Assembly: GCA_963522145.1 (NCBI GenBank)
Contig: CAUQXI010000001.1
Location: 315,082 to 379,081, forward strand
Origin: Mesorhizobium_B sp963522145
Lineage (GTDB): Bacteria > Pseudomonadota > Alphaproteobacteria > Rhizobiales > Rhizobiaceae
Direction of reading: 5' to 3'
DNA: 64,000 nucleotides
Every line of letters begins with the position of its first letter. The first letter of the stretch is position 1. This document shows, in pieces, positions 34,105 to 42,252 of the stretch. Position numbers and translations under genes: made by a program. A model generated the notes under the pieces. It made no database searches. It saw only the letters and a list, made by a program, of their open reading frames with translations, and was not told the origin of the DNA.

Positions 34105-34632
34105 ATGAACGAGTTGCTGAAGGGGTTTGACGGAGACAAGACGGTGCGGCTCGCGGAGCGACGTATCTTCTCGCCTTCCTTCAAGCCTTTGTACGATGAC
34201 GGCATGCGGCTCGTGGAAGAAACGGCCGAATATCTGGACGGGCCCGGACGCGCGGAGGCCAAGGGGCTGTCGCGGATGGCGGCTACGCTCTACGCCGCGG
34301 AGTCGATGCGGCTGACCACCCGCCTGATGCAGATCGCCTCCTGGCTGCTCCTCCAGCGCGCCGCTAATTCCGGCGAGATGACACGCGACCAGGTCGCCGC
34401 TGAAAAAGCCAAGGTTCGTCTCGATACGGCGTCCGTCCGCGAGGATGCACTCGGCTGGATCGATCTTCCCGCAGCGTTTCGCGCACTGGTGGAGCGCTCC
34501 TTGAGCCTGCAATCACTTGTGCGGCGCATGGACGAGGAAATTTATGGCGGCGTGGCGGCTCCGGCCGCGCCACGCGGAAATCCGGTTTCGGACCAGATCA
34601 CGCTGCTCAAGACGGCTTTCGCGCGCGGCTGA
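34105..34632 (+). CDS. rcdA: RcdA, protease adaptor for CtrA degradation (DUF1465)
   Basis: This 175-residue helical protein reads RRIFSPSFKPLYDDGMRLVEETAEYLDGPGRAEAKGLSR, then AAESMRLTTRLMQIASWLLLQRA, the DUF1465 core, with a C-terminal segment SDQITLLKTAF. In Caulobacter RcdA works with CpdR and PopA to deliver CtrA and other substrates to ClpXP. The ATG at 34105 (after GGGTGAGA) is preferred over the GTG at 34081. A CtrA box lies upstream, which would make a negative feedback loop. Confidence 0.88.
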   Translation: MNELLKGFDGDKTVRLAERRIFSPSFKPLYDDGMRLVEETAEYLDGPGRAEAKGLSRMAATLYAAESMRLTTRLMQIASWLLLQRAANSGEMTRDQVAAEKAKVRLDTASVREDALGWIDLPAAFRALVERSLSLQSLVRRMDEEIYGGVAAPAAPRGNPVSDQITLLKTAFARG

Positions 34633-34656
34633 GCCTTATACTGCTATCCTTCGCGG

Positions 34657-35166
34657 ATGGCAGAAGCGATTCGCATCATCGGCATTGATCCCGGTCTTCG
34701 CCGGACAGGATGGGGCGTTCTTGAAGCGCAGGGCAATTCGCTGCGCTTCCTGGCGTCCGGCACCGTGACTTCCGATGACAAGCAGCCGCTTGCCCAGCGC
34801 CTTCTTGCCCTTCACACCGGCCTGCGCGCCGTTCTGGCGGAGTGGCAGCCAGAAGAAGCTGCCGTTGAGCAGACCTTCGTCAACCGGGATGCGACGGCCA
34901 CGCTCAAGCTCGGACAGGCGCGCGGCATCGCTATGCTGGTACCTGCCCAGGCCGGGCTTCTCGTCGCCGAATATGCGCCCAACGCCGTCAAGAAGGCCGT
35001 GATCGGGGTCGGTCACGGCGAAAAGGCGCAGATCCACATGATGGTGAAGGTGTTGATGCCGCGTGCCCGCTTCGAGGGCGACGACGCTGCCGATGCGCTC
35101 GCCATCGCCATCTGCCATGCTCATCACCGGCAGAGCGTGGTCGGCCGACTGGCGGCGCTGGGGTGA
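34657..35166 (+). CDS. ruvC: Holliday junction resolvase RuvC
   Basis: This 169-residue protein begins with IIGIDPGLRRTGWGVLE (first catalytic Asp) and has EEAAVEQTFVNRDATATLKLGQARG (Glu) and DDAADALAIAICHAH (two Asp), the complete four-acid RuvC set. It cuts four-way junctions resolved by RuvAB. It is first in the ruvC-ruvA-TA-ruvB cluster. Confidence 0.97.
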   Translation: MAEAIRIIGIDPGLRRTGWGVLEAQGNSLRFLASGTVTSDDKQPLAQRLLALHTGLRAVLAEWQPEEAAVEQTFVNRDATATLKLGQARGIAMLVPAQAGLLVAEYAPNAVKKAVIGVGHGEKAQIHMMVKVLMPRARFEGDDAADALAIAICHAHHRQSVVGRLAALG

Positions 35167-35239
35167 ATGCCATTGTGCTGAACGCGTGGGCATCGTTCCC
35201 ATCTCCCCATCCCATAATCAATCCAGCGGACGCGCATCC

Positions 35240-35860
35240 ATGATCGGCAAACTCAAGGGCCTGGTGGACGAGATCGGCGAGGATCACTGCGTGCTCGATG
35301 TCGGCGGGGTCGGCTACGTTGCCTTCTGTCCGGCACGGACGCTCGCCAATCTGCCGGGCGAGGGAACAAGCGTTTCGCTCTTTATCGAGACCTATGTGCG
35401 CGAGGACATGATCCGGCTTTACGGCTTCGCGACCGCATTGGAGCGCGAGTGGTTCCGGCTTCTCCTCAACAATGTTCAGGGCGTGGGCGCGAAAGTCGCG
35501 CTGGCTGTGCTGTCCACCTTATCCGCGTCGGAACTCGCCAATGCCATCGCGCTGCGCGACATCGCGATGGTTTCGCGTGCCCCGGGCGTGGGGCGGAAGG
35601 TGGCGGAACGCATCGTCACCGAGTTGAAGGCCAAGGCCCCTGCCTATGCGGGTGAGGCGGCGGGCGACATCGGCTTCAAGCAGGATCTCGGCGAGGGCGT
35701 CGCCCCAGCTCCCGCCGCCGACGCTGTTTCAGCGTTGGTCAATCTCGGCTACGGCCGGGACGTGGCCGCTAATGCAGTTGCGGCTGCTTTGAAGAGCGCA
35801 GGCGAGACACCGGACTCAGCCAAGCTGATCCGCTTGGGGCTGCGGGAACTGGCTCGCTAG
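35240..35860 (+). CDS. ruvA: Holliday junction branch migration protein RuvA
   Basis: This 206-residue protein starts MIGKLKGLVDEIGEDHCVLD and has FRLLLNNVQGVGAKVALAVLS and VSRAPGVGRKVAERIVTELK (two helix-hairpin-helix motifs). Its C-terminal domain III, DAVSALVNLGYGRDVAANAV, contacts RuvB. RuvA holds the junction as a tetramer. In most relatives ruvB follows directly; here a toxin-antitoxin pair intervenes. Confidence 0.96.
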   Translation: MIGKLKGLVDEIGEDHCVLDVGGVGYVAFCPARTLANLPGEGTSVSLFIETYVREDMIRLYGFATALEREWFRLLLNNVQGVGAKVALAVLSTLSASELANAIALRDIAMVSRAPGVGRKVAERIVTELKAKAPAYAGEAAGDIGFKQDLGEGVAPAPAADAVSALVNLGYGRDVAANAVAAALKSAGETPDSAKLIRLGLRELAR

Positions 35861-35903
35861 AATGCCGAACAGGCCTCAGCGGCTTGCGAACAGCAGGGCA
35901 TCT

Positions 35904-35927
35904 CCTTACGTTGATGGCTGTGTAAGG
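35904..35927. promoter_or_regulatory. Inverted repeat upstream of the antitoxin, possible autoregulatory operator
   Basis: CCTTAC (35904-35909) and GTAAGG (35922-35927) form an inverted repeat 21 bases before the antitoxin ATG; a further GTAAGG copy follows at about 35939. A TTGCGA hexamer (35884-35889) 17 bases before TACGTT could be a weak promoter. AbrB-type antitoxins commonly bind such arms. Confidence 0.35.
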
Positions 35928-35947
35928 GTGTGTCGAAAGGTAAGGAA

Positions 35948-36235
35948 ATGGGAGTTCGCGCCGTTATCACTTCGAAGGGGCAGGTCACCTTGCCCAAGGC
36001 GGTCAGGGAGCGCCTTGGCGTGAAAACAGGTGATGCTGTCGAGTTCATCATGGAGGAGAACGGACGGACGTGGCTTCGGCCGCGAAAGCTTCGCGCCATA
36101 GATTTTGCCGATATTCTTGGCGAGCCACCCAGGGGAAAAGGCGCAACGGTCGAAGACTTCGATGAGGCCATCATGGATGCTGTTGCCGAAGATGACGAAC
36201 GCATCAGGCGTGAGTGGAACGACAGCGTCAAATGA
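35948..36235 (+). CDS. AbrB/MazE-type antitoxin
   Basis: This protein is 95 residues from ATG 35948 (after AAGGTAAGGAA); a GTG at 35930 is an alternative. The N-terminus VRAVITSKGQVTLPKAVRERLGVKTGDAVEF is a swapped-hairpin AbrB DNA-binding domain. The acidic C-terminus (TVEDFDEAIMDAVAEDDERI) would wrap the toxin. It overlaps the PIN toxin start by ATGA. It is expected to neutralise the toxin and repress the operon. Confidence 0.9.
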   Translation: MGVRAVITSKGQVTLPKAVRERLGVKTGDAVEFIMEENGRTWLRPRKLRAIDFADILGEPPRGKGATVEDFDEAIMDAVAEDDERIRREWNDSVK

Positions 36236-36630
36236 TCGGCATCGATACCAATGTTCTTTTGCGGCTGCTGGTGCGAGACGATCCGGAACAGCATCGGCAG
36301 GCTGCGACCTTCTTCTCACAGCGCACCCCGCGCGATCCGGCCTTTGTCAGCGCAGTTGTGCTGGCTGAAACCATCTGGACGCTGCGCAGGCGATATGGCT
36401 TTACGGAAGCCAAACTTCTCTCGATCCTTCAAGACATGCTTTCAAGCGACGACTTTCATTTCGAGCATGGAGACCGCCTGGCGCGCCTCCTTGAAGGCCC
36501 GGCGGGCGTGAGCCTGAACATCGCCGATCACCTCGTCGCCTGGTCGGGGGCAGCTGCGGGCTGCCGTGGCACCGTTACCTTCGACCAGCGTGCTGCCAGT
36601 ACCATTCCCGAAATGGAACTTCTCGCATGA
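36232..36630 (+). CDS. vapC: PIN-domain (VapC-like) ribonuclease toxin
   Basis: This 132-residue PIN protein starts MIGIDTNVLLRLLVRDDPEQ (Asp5). It has FVSAVVLAETIWTLRRRYG (Glu), NIADHLVAW (Asp) and TFDQRAA (Asp), the complete metal-binding acid set of an active PIN nuclease. VapC toxins cut tRNA or rRNA. Its start overlaps the antitoxin stop and its own stop overlaps the ruvB start, both as ATGA. Confidence 0.9.
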   Translation: MIGIDTNVLLRLLVRDDPEQHRQAATFFSQRTPRDPAFVSAVVLAETIWTLRRRYGFTEAKLLSILQDMLSSDDFHFEHGDRLARLLEGPAGVSLNIADHLVAWSGAAAGCRGTVTFDQRAASTIPEMELLA

Positions 36631-37667
36631 GCCTGTCACCTCGACTGGTGGCGCCCGACAAGAGGGGAGAGGATGCGGACGCATCGCTGCGGCCGCAGGT
36701 GCTGGACGAATTCGTCGGCCAGCAGGCCGCGCGCGAAAACCTGAAGGTCTTCATCGAGGCCGCAAAGGGGCGCGGCGAGGCGCTCGACCATGTGCTCTTT
36801 GTCGGGCCGCCAGGGCTCGGCAAGACCACGCTCGCCCAGATCATGGCGCGCGAGATGGGCGTCAACTTTCGCTCGACCTCCGGCCCGGTCATCGCCAAGG
36901 CCGGCGACCTTGCGGCCCTGCTGACCAACCTCGAAGAACGCGACGTGCTGTTCATCGACGAGATCCACCGCCTCAATCCGGCGGTCGAGGAAATCCTCTA
37001 TCCCGCCATGGAGGACTATCAACTCGACCTGATCATCGGCGAGGGGCCGGCCGCGCGCTCGGTCAAGATCGACCTCGCGCGGTTCACCCTGGTGGCCGCG
37101 ACCACGCGGCTCGGGCTCCTCACCAATCCCTTGCGCGATCGCTTCGGCATCCCGGTGCGCCTCAATTTCTACTCGGTGGAGGAACTGGAGCTGATCGTCC
37201 GGCGCGGCGGGCGCATCCTCGGCGCGCCGCTGTCGGATGACGGCGCGCTGGAGATCGCTCGGCGCGCGCGCGGCACACCGCGGATCGCCGGCCGCCTGCT
37301 GCGCCGCGTGCGCGACTTCGCTTCGGTCGCGGGCGCGCCCCTGATCGACCGAAAGGTGGCCGATGCGGCGCTCTCGCGGCTGGAGGTGGACCGGCTTGGC
37401 CTCGATGGGCTCGACCGGCGCTATCTCGACATGATCGCGCGCAATTTCGGCGGCGGGCCGGTTGGGATCGAGACGATCGCCGCCGGGCTGTCAGAACCGC
37501 GCGATGCGATCGAGGACATCATCGAGCCCTACCTGATCCAGCAGGGCTTCATCCAGCGGACGCCGCGCGGGCGTGTGCTGACAGGAAATGCCTGGAAGCA
37601 TCTTGGGCTGGATGCACCTGCCGATCTCGCGCGGGTGCAGATCAACCTGTTCCAGGACGATGAATGA
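36627..37667 (+). CDS. ruvB: Holliday junction helicase RuvB
   Basis: This 346-residue AAA+ motor has LRPQVLDEFVGQQAARENLKVF, Walker A FVGPPGLGKTTLAQ (about 60-73), Walker B VLFIDEIHRL, the sensor VAATTRLGLLTNPLRDRF, and a C-terminal winged helix (EPYLIQQGFIQRTPRGRVLT). It drives branch migration with RuvA. ATG 36627 overlaps the toxin stop, so its translation may depend on ribosomes leaving the toxin gene. Confidence 0.97.
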   Translation: MSLSPRLVAPDKRGEDADASLRPQVLDEFVGQQAARENLKVFIEAAKGRGEALDHVLFVGPPGLGKTTLAQIMAREMGVNFRSTSGPVIAKAGDLAALLTNLEERDVLFIDEIHRLNPAVEEILYPAMEDYQLDLIIGEGPAARSVKIDLARFTLVAATTRLGLLTNPLRDRFGIPVRLNFYSVEELELIVRRGGRILGAPLSDDGALEIARRARGTPRIAGRLLRRVRDFASVAGAPLIDRKVADAALSRLEVDRLGLDGLDRRYLDMIARNFGGGPVGIETIAAGLSEPRDAIEDIIEPYLIQQGFIQRTPRGRVLTGNAWKHLGLDAPADLARVQINLFQDDE

Positions 37668-38136
37668 GCGCTCGATCATGAGCGAGCATGGCGAGCAGCC
37701 CGGTCTTTCGGGCGAGTTGACGGCTGCCGGGCACCGCACTTGGGCTCGAGTCTATTTCGCCGACACGGATTTCTCCGGCGTGGTCTACCATGCGCGCTAT
37801 CTCGAATTCCTTGAGCGGGGCCGCTCGGATTTCCTTCGGCTTGCCGGCGTTCACCACAATGAGCTGATCGCTGGCGCACGCGGCGAGGCGATCGCCTGGG
37901 TGGTGCGGCGCATGGAAATCCGTTTCCTGAAGCCCGCTCGCATCGATGATGTGCTGACGATCGAAACCCGAACGCGGGAAGTGCGCGGCGCGCGCATCCT
38001 GATGGATCAGCGGATTAGCCGGGGCGGGACCGGGCTGATCGAGGCGGAAGTGGAAGCCGCCATCATCGGCGCGGACGGGCGGCCGCGGCGCTTTCCCGCC
38101 GAATGGGTCGCCGCCTTCATGCCGCGCGAAAGCTGA
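37660..38136 (+). CDS. ybgC: Tol-Pal-associated acyl-CoA thioesterase YbgC
   Basis: This hot-dog-fold thioesterase has RVYFADTDFSGVVYHARYLEFLERGRSDFLR with the catalytic Asp and FSGVVYHARYL signature, then MEIRFLKPARIDDVLTIET. It is 158 residues from ATG 37660, overlapping ruvB by 8 bases; ATG 37678 would give 152. YbgC hydrolyses acyl-CoAs and sits at the head of tol-pal clusters in many proteobacteria, as here, 275 bases before tolQ. Confidence 0.9.
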   Translation: MNERSIMSEHGEQPGLSGELTAAGHRTWARVYFADTDFSGVVYHARYLEFLERGRSDFLRLAGVHHNELIAGARGEAIAWVVRRMEIRFLKPARIDDVLTIETRTREVRGARILMDQRISRGGTGLIEAEVEAAIIGADGRPRRFPAEWVAAFMPRES

Positions 38137-38148
38137 CGCGCTGCCGCG

Positions 38149-38163
38149 CTAACCTTACCTTAA
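38149..38163 (+). promoter_or_regulatory. Near-consensus CtrA box upstream of the Tol-Pal cluster
   Basis: CTAA (38149-38152), seven bases, then TTAA (38160-38163): one mismatch from TTAA-N7-TTAA. It begins the 275-base gap before tolQ. The rest of the gap holds a weak 71-codon frame (38176-38391) that I do not regard as a gene. Confidence 0.4.
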
Positions 38164-38411
38164 CCATAACGGCTCATGAAGGAACTGGTGAAAAGGCGGG
38201 GCACCTTTATGCGCCTTCCTTTCACCAAATTTGGCCCCGACAAGGCCGTGATACGCGCGATCGAGGTTCTTGCACGCTCGTCGGGAAGGCACAGAATGCT
38301 CTGTTGCCTGCTCGTGGGACGCGGTGCTGTGGGAAACATCTCGCTCCTCAAGGTCCGCGCGCGTGCGGTCGACGTCGAGCCTGCACCCTGACCTCTTAGG
38401 GACAGTTGGAT

Positions 38412-39128
38412 ATGGAAACTCTTTCTCTCGCCGAGCCGGGCGTGAATATGTCGGTCTGGGCCTTGTTCTGGCAGGCCGGCTTCATCGTCAAGCTGGTGAT
38501 GATCGGACTGCTGGCCGCTTCCGTCTGGACCTGGGCCATCATCGTGGACAAGATCGTGTCTTACGGGCGCATGCGCGCCGCACTAAACCGCTTTGAACAG
38601 GTGTTCTGGTCGGGGCAGTCGCTGGAAGAGCTTTACCGCACCTTGAACGAGAGAAAGACGCCCGGCATGGGCGCCATCTTCGTGGCCGCCATGCGCGAGT
38701 GGAAGAAGAGCTTCGAGAAGGGCGCGAAGTCCCCGCTCGGCCTTCAAACACGTATCGACAAGGCGATGGACCTTGCCTTGACCCGCGAGATGGAGGGCCT
38801 TGAGGGCCGCCTGGGATTCCTCGCCACGGTGGGGTCGGCTGCACCCTTTATCGGCCTGTTCGGCACCGTGGTCGGCATCATGACCTCGTTCCAGGCCATC
38901 GCGGGCGCGAAATCCACCAGCCTCGCGGTTGTGGCACCGGGCATCGCGGAGGCGCTGCTCGCCACCGCCATCGGCCTTCTCGCCGCGATCCCGGCGGTCA
39001 TCGCCTATAACAAGCTTTCGGCCGACGCCAACAAGCTCGGCGCGCGCATGGAAGGCTTCGCCGACGAGTTCTCCGCCATTCTTTCGCGCCAGATCGACGA
39101 GAAGGTCGTGGCGCGCATGGCCGCCTGA
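38412..39128 (+). CDS. tolQ: Tol-Pal system protein TolQ
   Basis: From ATG 38412 the protein is 238 residues. It has three membrane helices (about 18-40, 136-160 and 172-196), with ATVGSAAPFIGLFGTVVGIMTSFQAIA and VVAPGIAEALLATAIGLLAAIPAVIAYN, the ExbB/MotA/TolQ proton-channel signature. With TolR it energises TolA for outer-membrane constriction at division. An in-frame TTG at 38406 is less likely. Confidence 0.96.
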   Translation: METLSLAEPGVNMSVWALFWQAGFIVKLVMIGLLAASVWTWAIIVDKIVSYGRMRAALNRFEQVFWSGQSLEELYRTLNERKTPGMGAIFVAAMREWKKSFEKGAKSPLGLQTRIDKAMDLALTREMEGLEGRLGFLATVGSAAPFIGLFGTVVGIMTSFQAIAGAKSTSLAVVAPGIAEALLATAIGLLAAIPAVIAYNKLSADANKLGARMEGFADEFSAILSRQIDEKVVARMAA

Positions 39129-39155
39129 AGCACACCGGCCGAGGAGAGCAGCGCG

Positions 39156-39611
39156 ATGGGCATGTCGGTTGGAGCAGCGGGCGGCGGGCGGGGCGGACGC
39201 CGCGGCGGTCGCCGGGGCCGCAAGCACGGCGTGATGTCGGAGATCAACGTCACGCCCTTCGTGGACGTGATGCTTGTGCTTCTGATCATCTTCATGGTGG
39301 CAGCGCCGATGATGACAGTCGGCGTGCCGATCGAACTGCCGGAAACGCAGGCCAAGGCGCTGAATTCGGAGACGCAGCCGATCACGGTGTCCGTGAACAA
39401 TGGCGGGCAGGTCTTCATCCAGGAAACCGAGATTCCGGTCGAGGAAGTGGTGCCGAAGCTCCAGGCCATCGCCCAGGCCGGCTATGACGAACGCATCTTC
39501 GTGCGCGGCGACAAGACCGCCGATTATGGCACGGTGATGCAGGTCATGGCGCGCATCTCGTCGGCCGGCTACAAGAATCTCGGCCTCGTTACGCTGCCCG
39601 AGCAGAACTGA
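39156..39611 (+). CDS. tolR: Tol-Pal system protein TolR
   Basis: This 151-residue protein has a Gly/Arg-rich cytoplasmic N-terminus (about 1-25), then SEINVTPFVDVMLVLLIIFMVAAPMM, the single helix with the conserved Asp that carries protons. A periplasmic domain follows, ending AGYKNLGLVTLPEQ. It lies 27 bases after tolQ. Confidence 0.96.
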   Translation: MGMSVGAAGGGRGGRRGGRRGRKHGVMSEINVTPFVDVMLVLLIIFMVAAPMMTVGVPIELPETQAKALNSETQPITVSVNNGGQVFIQETEIPVEEVVPKLQAIAQAGYDERIFVRGDKTADYGTVMQVMARISSAGYKNLGLVTLPEQN

Positions 39612-39620
39612 TCCGCTGCG

Positions 39621-40682
39621 ATGAAGTTCGGCGTCGCCACTTCCGTTTCCTTGCATGTGCTGGCGCTCGGCATCGGCCTCGTCTCGCTGCGCGCGCCCGC
39701 GCCGCTGGATGCCGGCGCGAGCGAGGCGCTTCCCGTTTCGATCGTGCCGGTGGAAGAGCTGACGCAGATGATCGAGGGCGACAAGACCGCCTCGCTCAAG
39801 GAAGCGCCGGCGCCGAAGCCCACCACCAAACCGGAAACCAAGCCGGACGCGGTGGAAACGGGCGACAACGACCTCGACCTCAAGACGCCGCCCACGCCCG
39901 AGGCGCGGCCAAAGGAAGTGAAGGCTGCGGCAGCACCTCCGCCTGCGCCCGAGCCGCTGCCGAAGCCCGTGGTGGAGCCCGAGCAGAAGCCTGCGCCCGA
40001 GCCGGAGCCGAAACCCAAGCCCGAGCCGGTGCCCGCGACCGAGGTCAAGCCTGAGCCAGCGCCCAAGGAAGACGTGAAGCCCGAAGCGACGCCTGAGACG
40101 GCTGTGGCCGAGGCCGTGCCGGACGCCGAGGTGATCAAGCTGCCCGACAGCGCGCCTTCGCCCGAAGCGAAGCCCAAGCCGCCCGAAGCGCAGACGGCCA
40201 AGACGCCTGACCGCAAGGAAGCCGAAAAGCCGCAGAAAGAAGCGGCTCAGAAGCCGAAGTCGGACGAGAAGCAGTTCGACGCGGACGAGGTCGCCATGCT
40301 GCTCGACAAGCAGAAGGCATCCGGCGGGGGGGCGAAACGCTCCACGAAGGAAGCCTCGCTCGGCGGCAAGAAGACCACGGGTGCGAAGCTTTCCCAAGGC
40401 GAGATGGACGCGCTGCGCGGCCAGCTTTCCGGCTGCTGGAGCATTCCGGCCGGCATGGAGGGAGCCGAGGGCCTTCGCGTGTCCGTCCGCTTTAATCTCG
40501 ACGCTTCCGGCAAGCTCGAGGGACGCCCTGCGATCGATGCGTCGAGCGGTGACTCGATCTTCGACCAAAGCGCCGTTCGCGCCGTCCAGAAATGCGATCA
40601 CCAAGGCTTCGCCCTGCCGATGGACAAGGCGGACACCTGGTCCGAGGTGGTCGTTAATTTTGATCCCAGCGAAATGTTCTGA
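39621..40682 (+). CDS. tolA: Cell envelope integrity protein TolA
   Basis: This 353-residue protein has an N-terminal membrane anchor (about 5-22), a long Pro/Lys/Glu/Ala-rich stalk (about 50-235, with repeated PEPxPKP and EAxPK units) that spans the periplasm, and a C-terminal TonB/TolA-like domain (LRGQLSGCWSIPAGMEGAEG; FDQSAVRAVQKC). The disulfide-capable Cys pair is typical of TolA domain III. It links TolQR to Pal and TolB. Confidence 0.93.
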   Translation: MKFGVATSVSLHVLALGIGLVSLRAPAPLDAGASEALPVSIVPVEELTQMIEGDKTASLKEAPAPKPTTKPETKPDAVETGDNDLDLKTPPTPEARPKEVKAAAAPPPAPEPLPKPVVEPEQKPAPEPEPKPKPEPVPATEVKPEPAPKEDVKPEATPETAVAEAVPDAEVIKLPDSAPSPEAKPKPPEAQTAKTPDRKEAEKPQKEAAQKPKSDEKQFDADEVAMLLDKQKASGGGAKRSTKEASLGGKKTTGAKLSQGEMDALRGQLSGCWSIPAGMEGAEGLRVSVRFNLDASGKLEGRPAIDASSGDSIFDQSAVRAVQKCDHQGFALPMDKADTWSEVVVNFDPSEMF

Positions 40683-40718
40683 GCGCAGCCCTCGCGCTCC
40701 CCACCCACGAGGCAACCG

Positions 40719-42032
40719 ATGAAGAACCTGTTCAAGACGCTGCTTGCCGCCGCCACAGTTGCGGTCGGCGCGAGTTCCGCGATGCTGTGCGCCACGCCCG
40801 CCTGGGCCGTGGTGGAGATCGACGTCAATCGCGGCAATGTGGAGCCGCTGCCGATCGCCATCACGGACTTCCAGGGCGATGCGGTCGCGGCCGAGATCTC
40901 GCAGATCGTGGCGGCCGACCTCAAGCGCTCCGGCCTGTTCGCGCCGATCGACAAGGCGGCGTTCATTGAGAAGATTTCCAACCCCGACGCAGCCCCGCGC
41001 TTCGAGGACTGGAAGGTCATTAACGCCCAGGCGCTGGTGACGGGCCGCGTGGGCCGGGAAGGGGACGGGCGCCTGCGCGCCGAGTTTCGCCTGTGGGACA
41101 CGTTCGGCGGCGAGCAGATGGTGGGCGAGCAGTTCTTCGCCAATCAGGCCAATTCGCGCCGCGTGGCACATATCATCGCCGACGCCATCTATGAGCGGCT
41201 GACGGGCGAGAAGGGCTATTTCGACACGCGTGTGGTCTACATCGACGAGTCCGGCTCCAAGCAGAACCGTGCCAAGCGGCTCGCCATCATGGACCAGGAT
41301 GGCGCGAATTCACGCTTCCTGTCGGACGGACGCGCGATCGCGCTGACCCCGCGCTTTTCACCGACGCGGCAGGAAATTACCTATATGTCCTACGAATCCG
41401 GTCAGCCGCGGGTCTATCTGCTGCAGATCGAGACGGGCCAGCGCGAACTCGTCGGCAACTTTCCCGGCATGACCTTCGCTCCGCGCTTCTCGCCGGACGG
41501 TCAGAAGGTAATTATGAGCCTGCTGCGCGATGACGGCAACTCGAACATCTTCGCCATGGATCTGCGCTCGCGCACCACCACTCGCCTGACCAATTCGAGC
41601 GCGATCGATACCTCGCCTTCATATTCGCCGGATGGCAGCCGCATCGTGTTCACCTCTGATCGGGGCGGGCAGCCGCAGATCTATGTGATGAGTGCCGACG
41701 GCTCGGGCCAGAACCGCGTTTCATTCGGCGGCGGGCAATATTCCACGCCCGTCTGGTCGCCGCGCGGTGACCTCATCGCCTTCACCAAGCAGTCTGGCGG
41801 CGAGTTCCAGATTGGCGTGATGAAGACGGATGGCTCTGGCGAGCGCATCCTGTCCTCCGGCTATCAGCAGGAAGGGCCGACCTGGGCACCCAACGGACGC
41901 GTGCTGATGTTCTTCCGCGAATCCGGCGGCGGACCAAAGCTCTTCTCGGTCGACCTGACCGGCCGCAACGAGCAGCCGATCCCGACAAAGGGCTTCGGCT
42001 CCGATCCCGCCTGGTCTCCGCTTCTCGAGTGA
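40719..42032 (+). CDS. tolB: Tol-Pal system beta-propeller protein TolB
   Basis: This 437-residue protein has a signal peptide (about 1-28, ending PAWA), an N-terminal domain (VEIDVNRGNVEPLPIAITDF) and a six-bladed propeller with recurring PRFSPDGQKV, SPSYSPDGSRIVFTSDRGG and APNGRVLMF. It binds Pal in the periplasm. A strong hairpin follows downstream. Confidence 0.96.
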   Translation: MKNLFKTLLAAATVAVGASSAMLCATPAWAVVEIDVNRGNVEPLPIAITDFQGDAVAAEISQIVAADLKRSGLFAPIDKAAFIEKISNPDAAPRFEDWKVINAQALVTGRVGREGDGRLRAEFRLWDTFGGEQMVGEQFFANQANSRRVAHIIADAIYERLTGEKGYFDTRVVYIDESGSKQNRAKRLAIMDQDGANSRFLSDGRAIALTPRFSPTRQEITYMSYESGQPRVYLLQIETGQRELVGNFPGMTFAPRFSPDGQKVIMSLLRDDGNSNIFAMDLRSRTTTRLTNSSAIDTSPSYSPDGSRIVFTSDRGGQPQIYVMSADGSGQNRVSFGGGQYSTPVWSPRGDLIAFTKQSGGEFQIGVMKTDGSGERILSSGYQQEGPTWAPNGRVLMFFRESGGGPKLFSVDLTGRNEQPIPTKGFGSDPAWSPLLE

Positions 42033-42056
42033 GCGCAGAAGCTTAAGGGCGGATGG

Positions 42057-42083
42057 AAGGCGGAAACGACGCGTTTCCGCCTT
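42057..42083 (+). terminator. Hairpin terminator after tolB
   Basis: AAGGCGGAAAC (42057-42067) pairs with GTTTCCGCCTT (42073-42083), followed by ATTT. It could attenuate readthrough into pal, which begins 170 bases later; that gap otherwise holds only pal leader sequence. Confidence 0.65.
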
Positions 42084-42252
42084 ATTTGGCCGTCAAGGCC
42101 GCCGTGGCTGAAAACATGCCGGCGCAACACTCGCACGGCAAGAAACACGAAATTCAGCGGTGCGTCTTGAGCTTTCGGTAACCCTAACATGGTTATTGGT
42201 CAGCCGAGACTGAACACCGATCCAACCAATCGAACATCAAGGAGAGGCGGGG

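Noticed and set aside
38176..38391. 71-codon plus-strand frame between ybgC and tolQ
   Set aside because: No recognisable family, no good ribosome-binding site, and the region is better explained as promoter and leader of tolQ. Conservation would be needed to revive it.
38583..41171. 862-codon minus-strand open frame opposite tolQ-tolR-tolA-tolB
   Set aside because: It is an antisense shadow of four well-supported Tol genes. Its His/Arg/Gly-rich composition is what high-GC codons give on the opposite strand, and no motif is recognisable.
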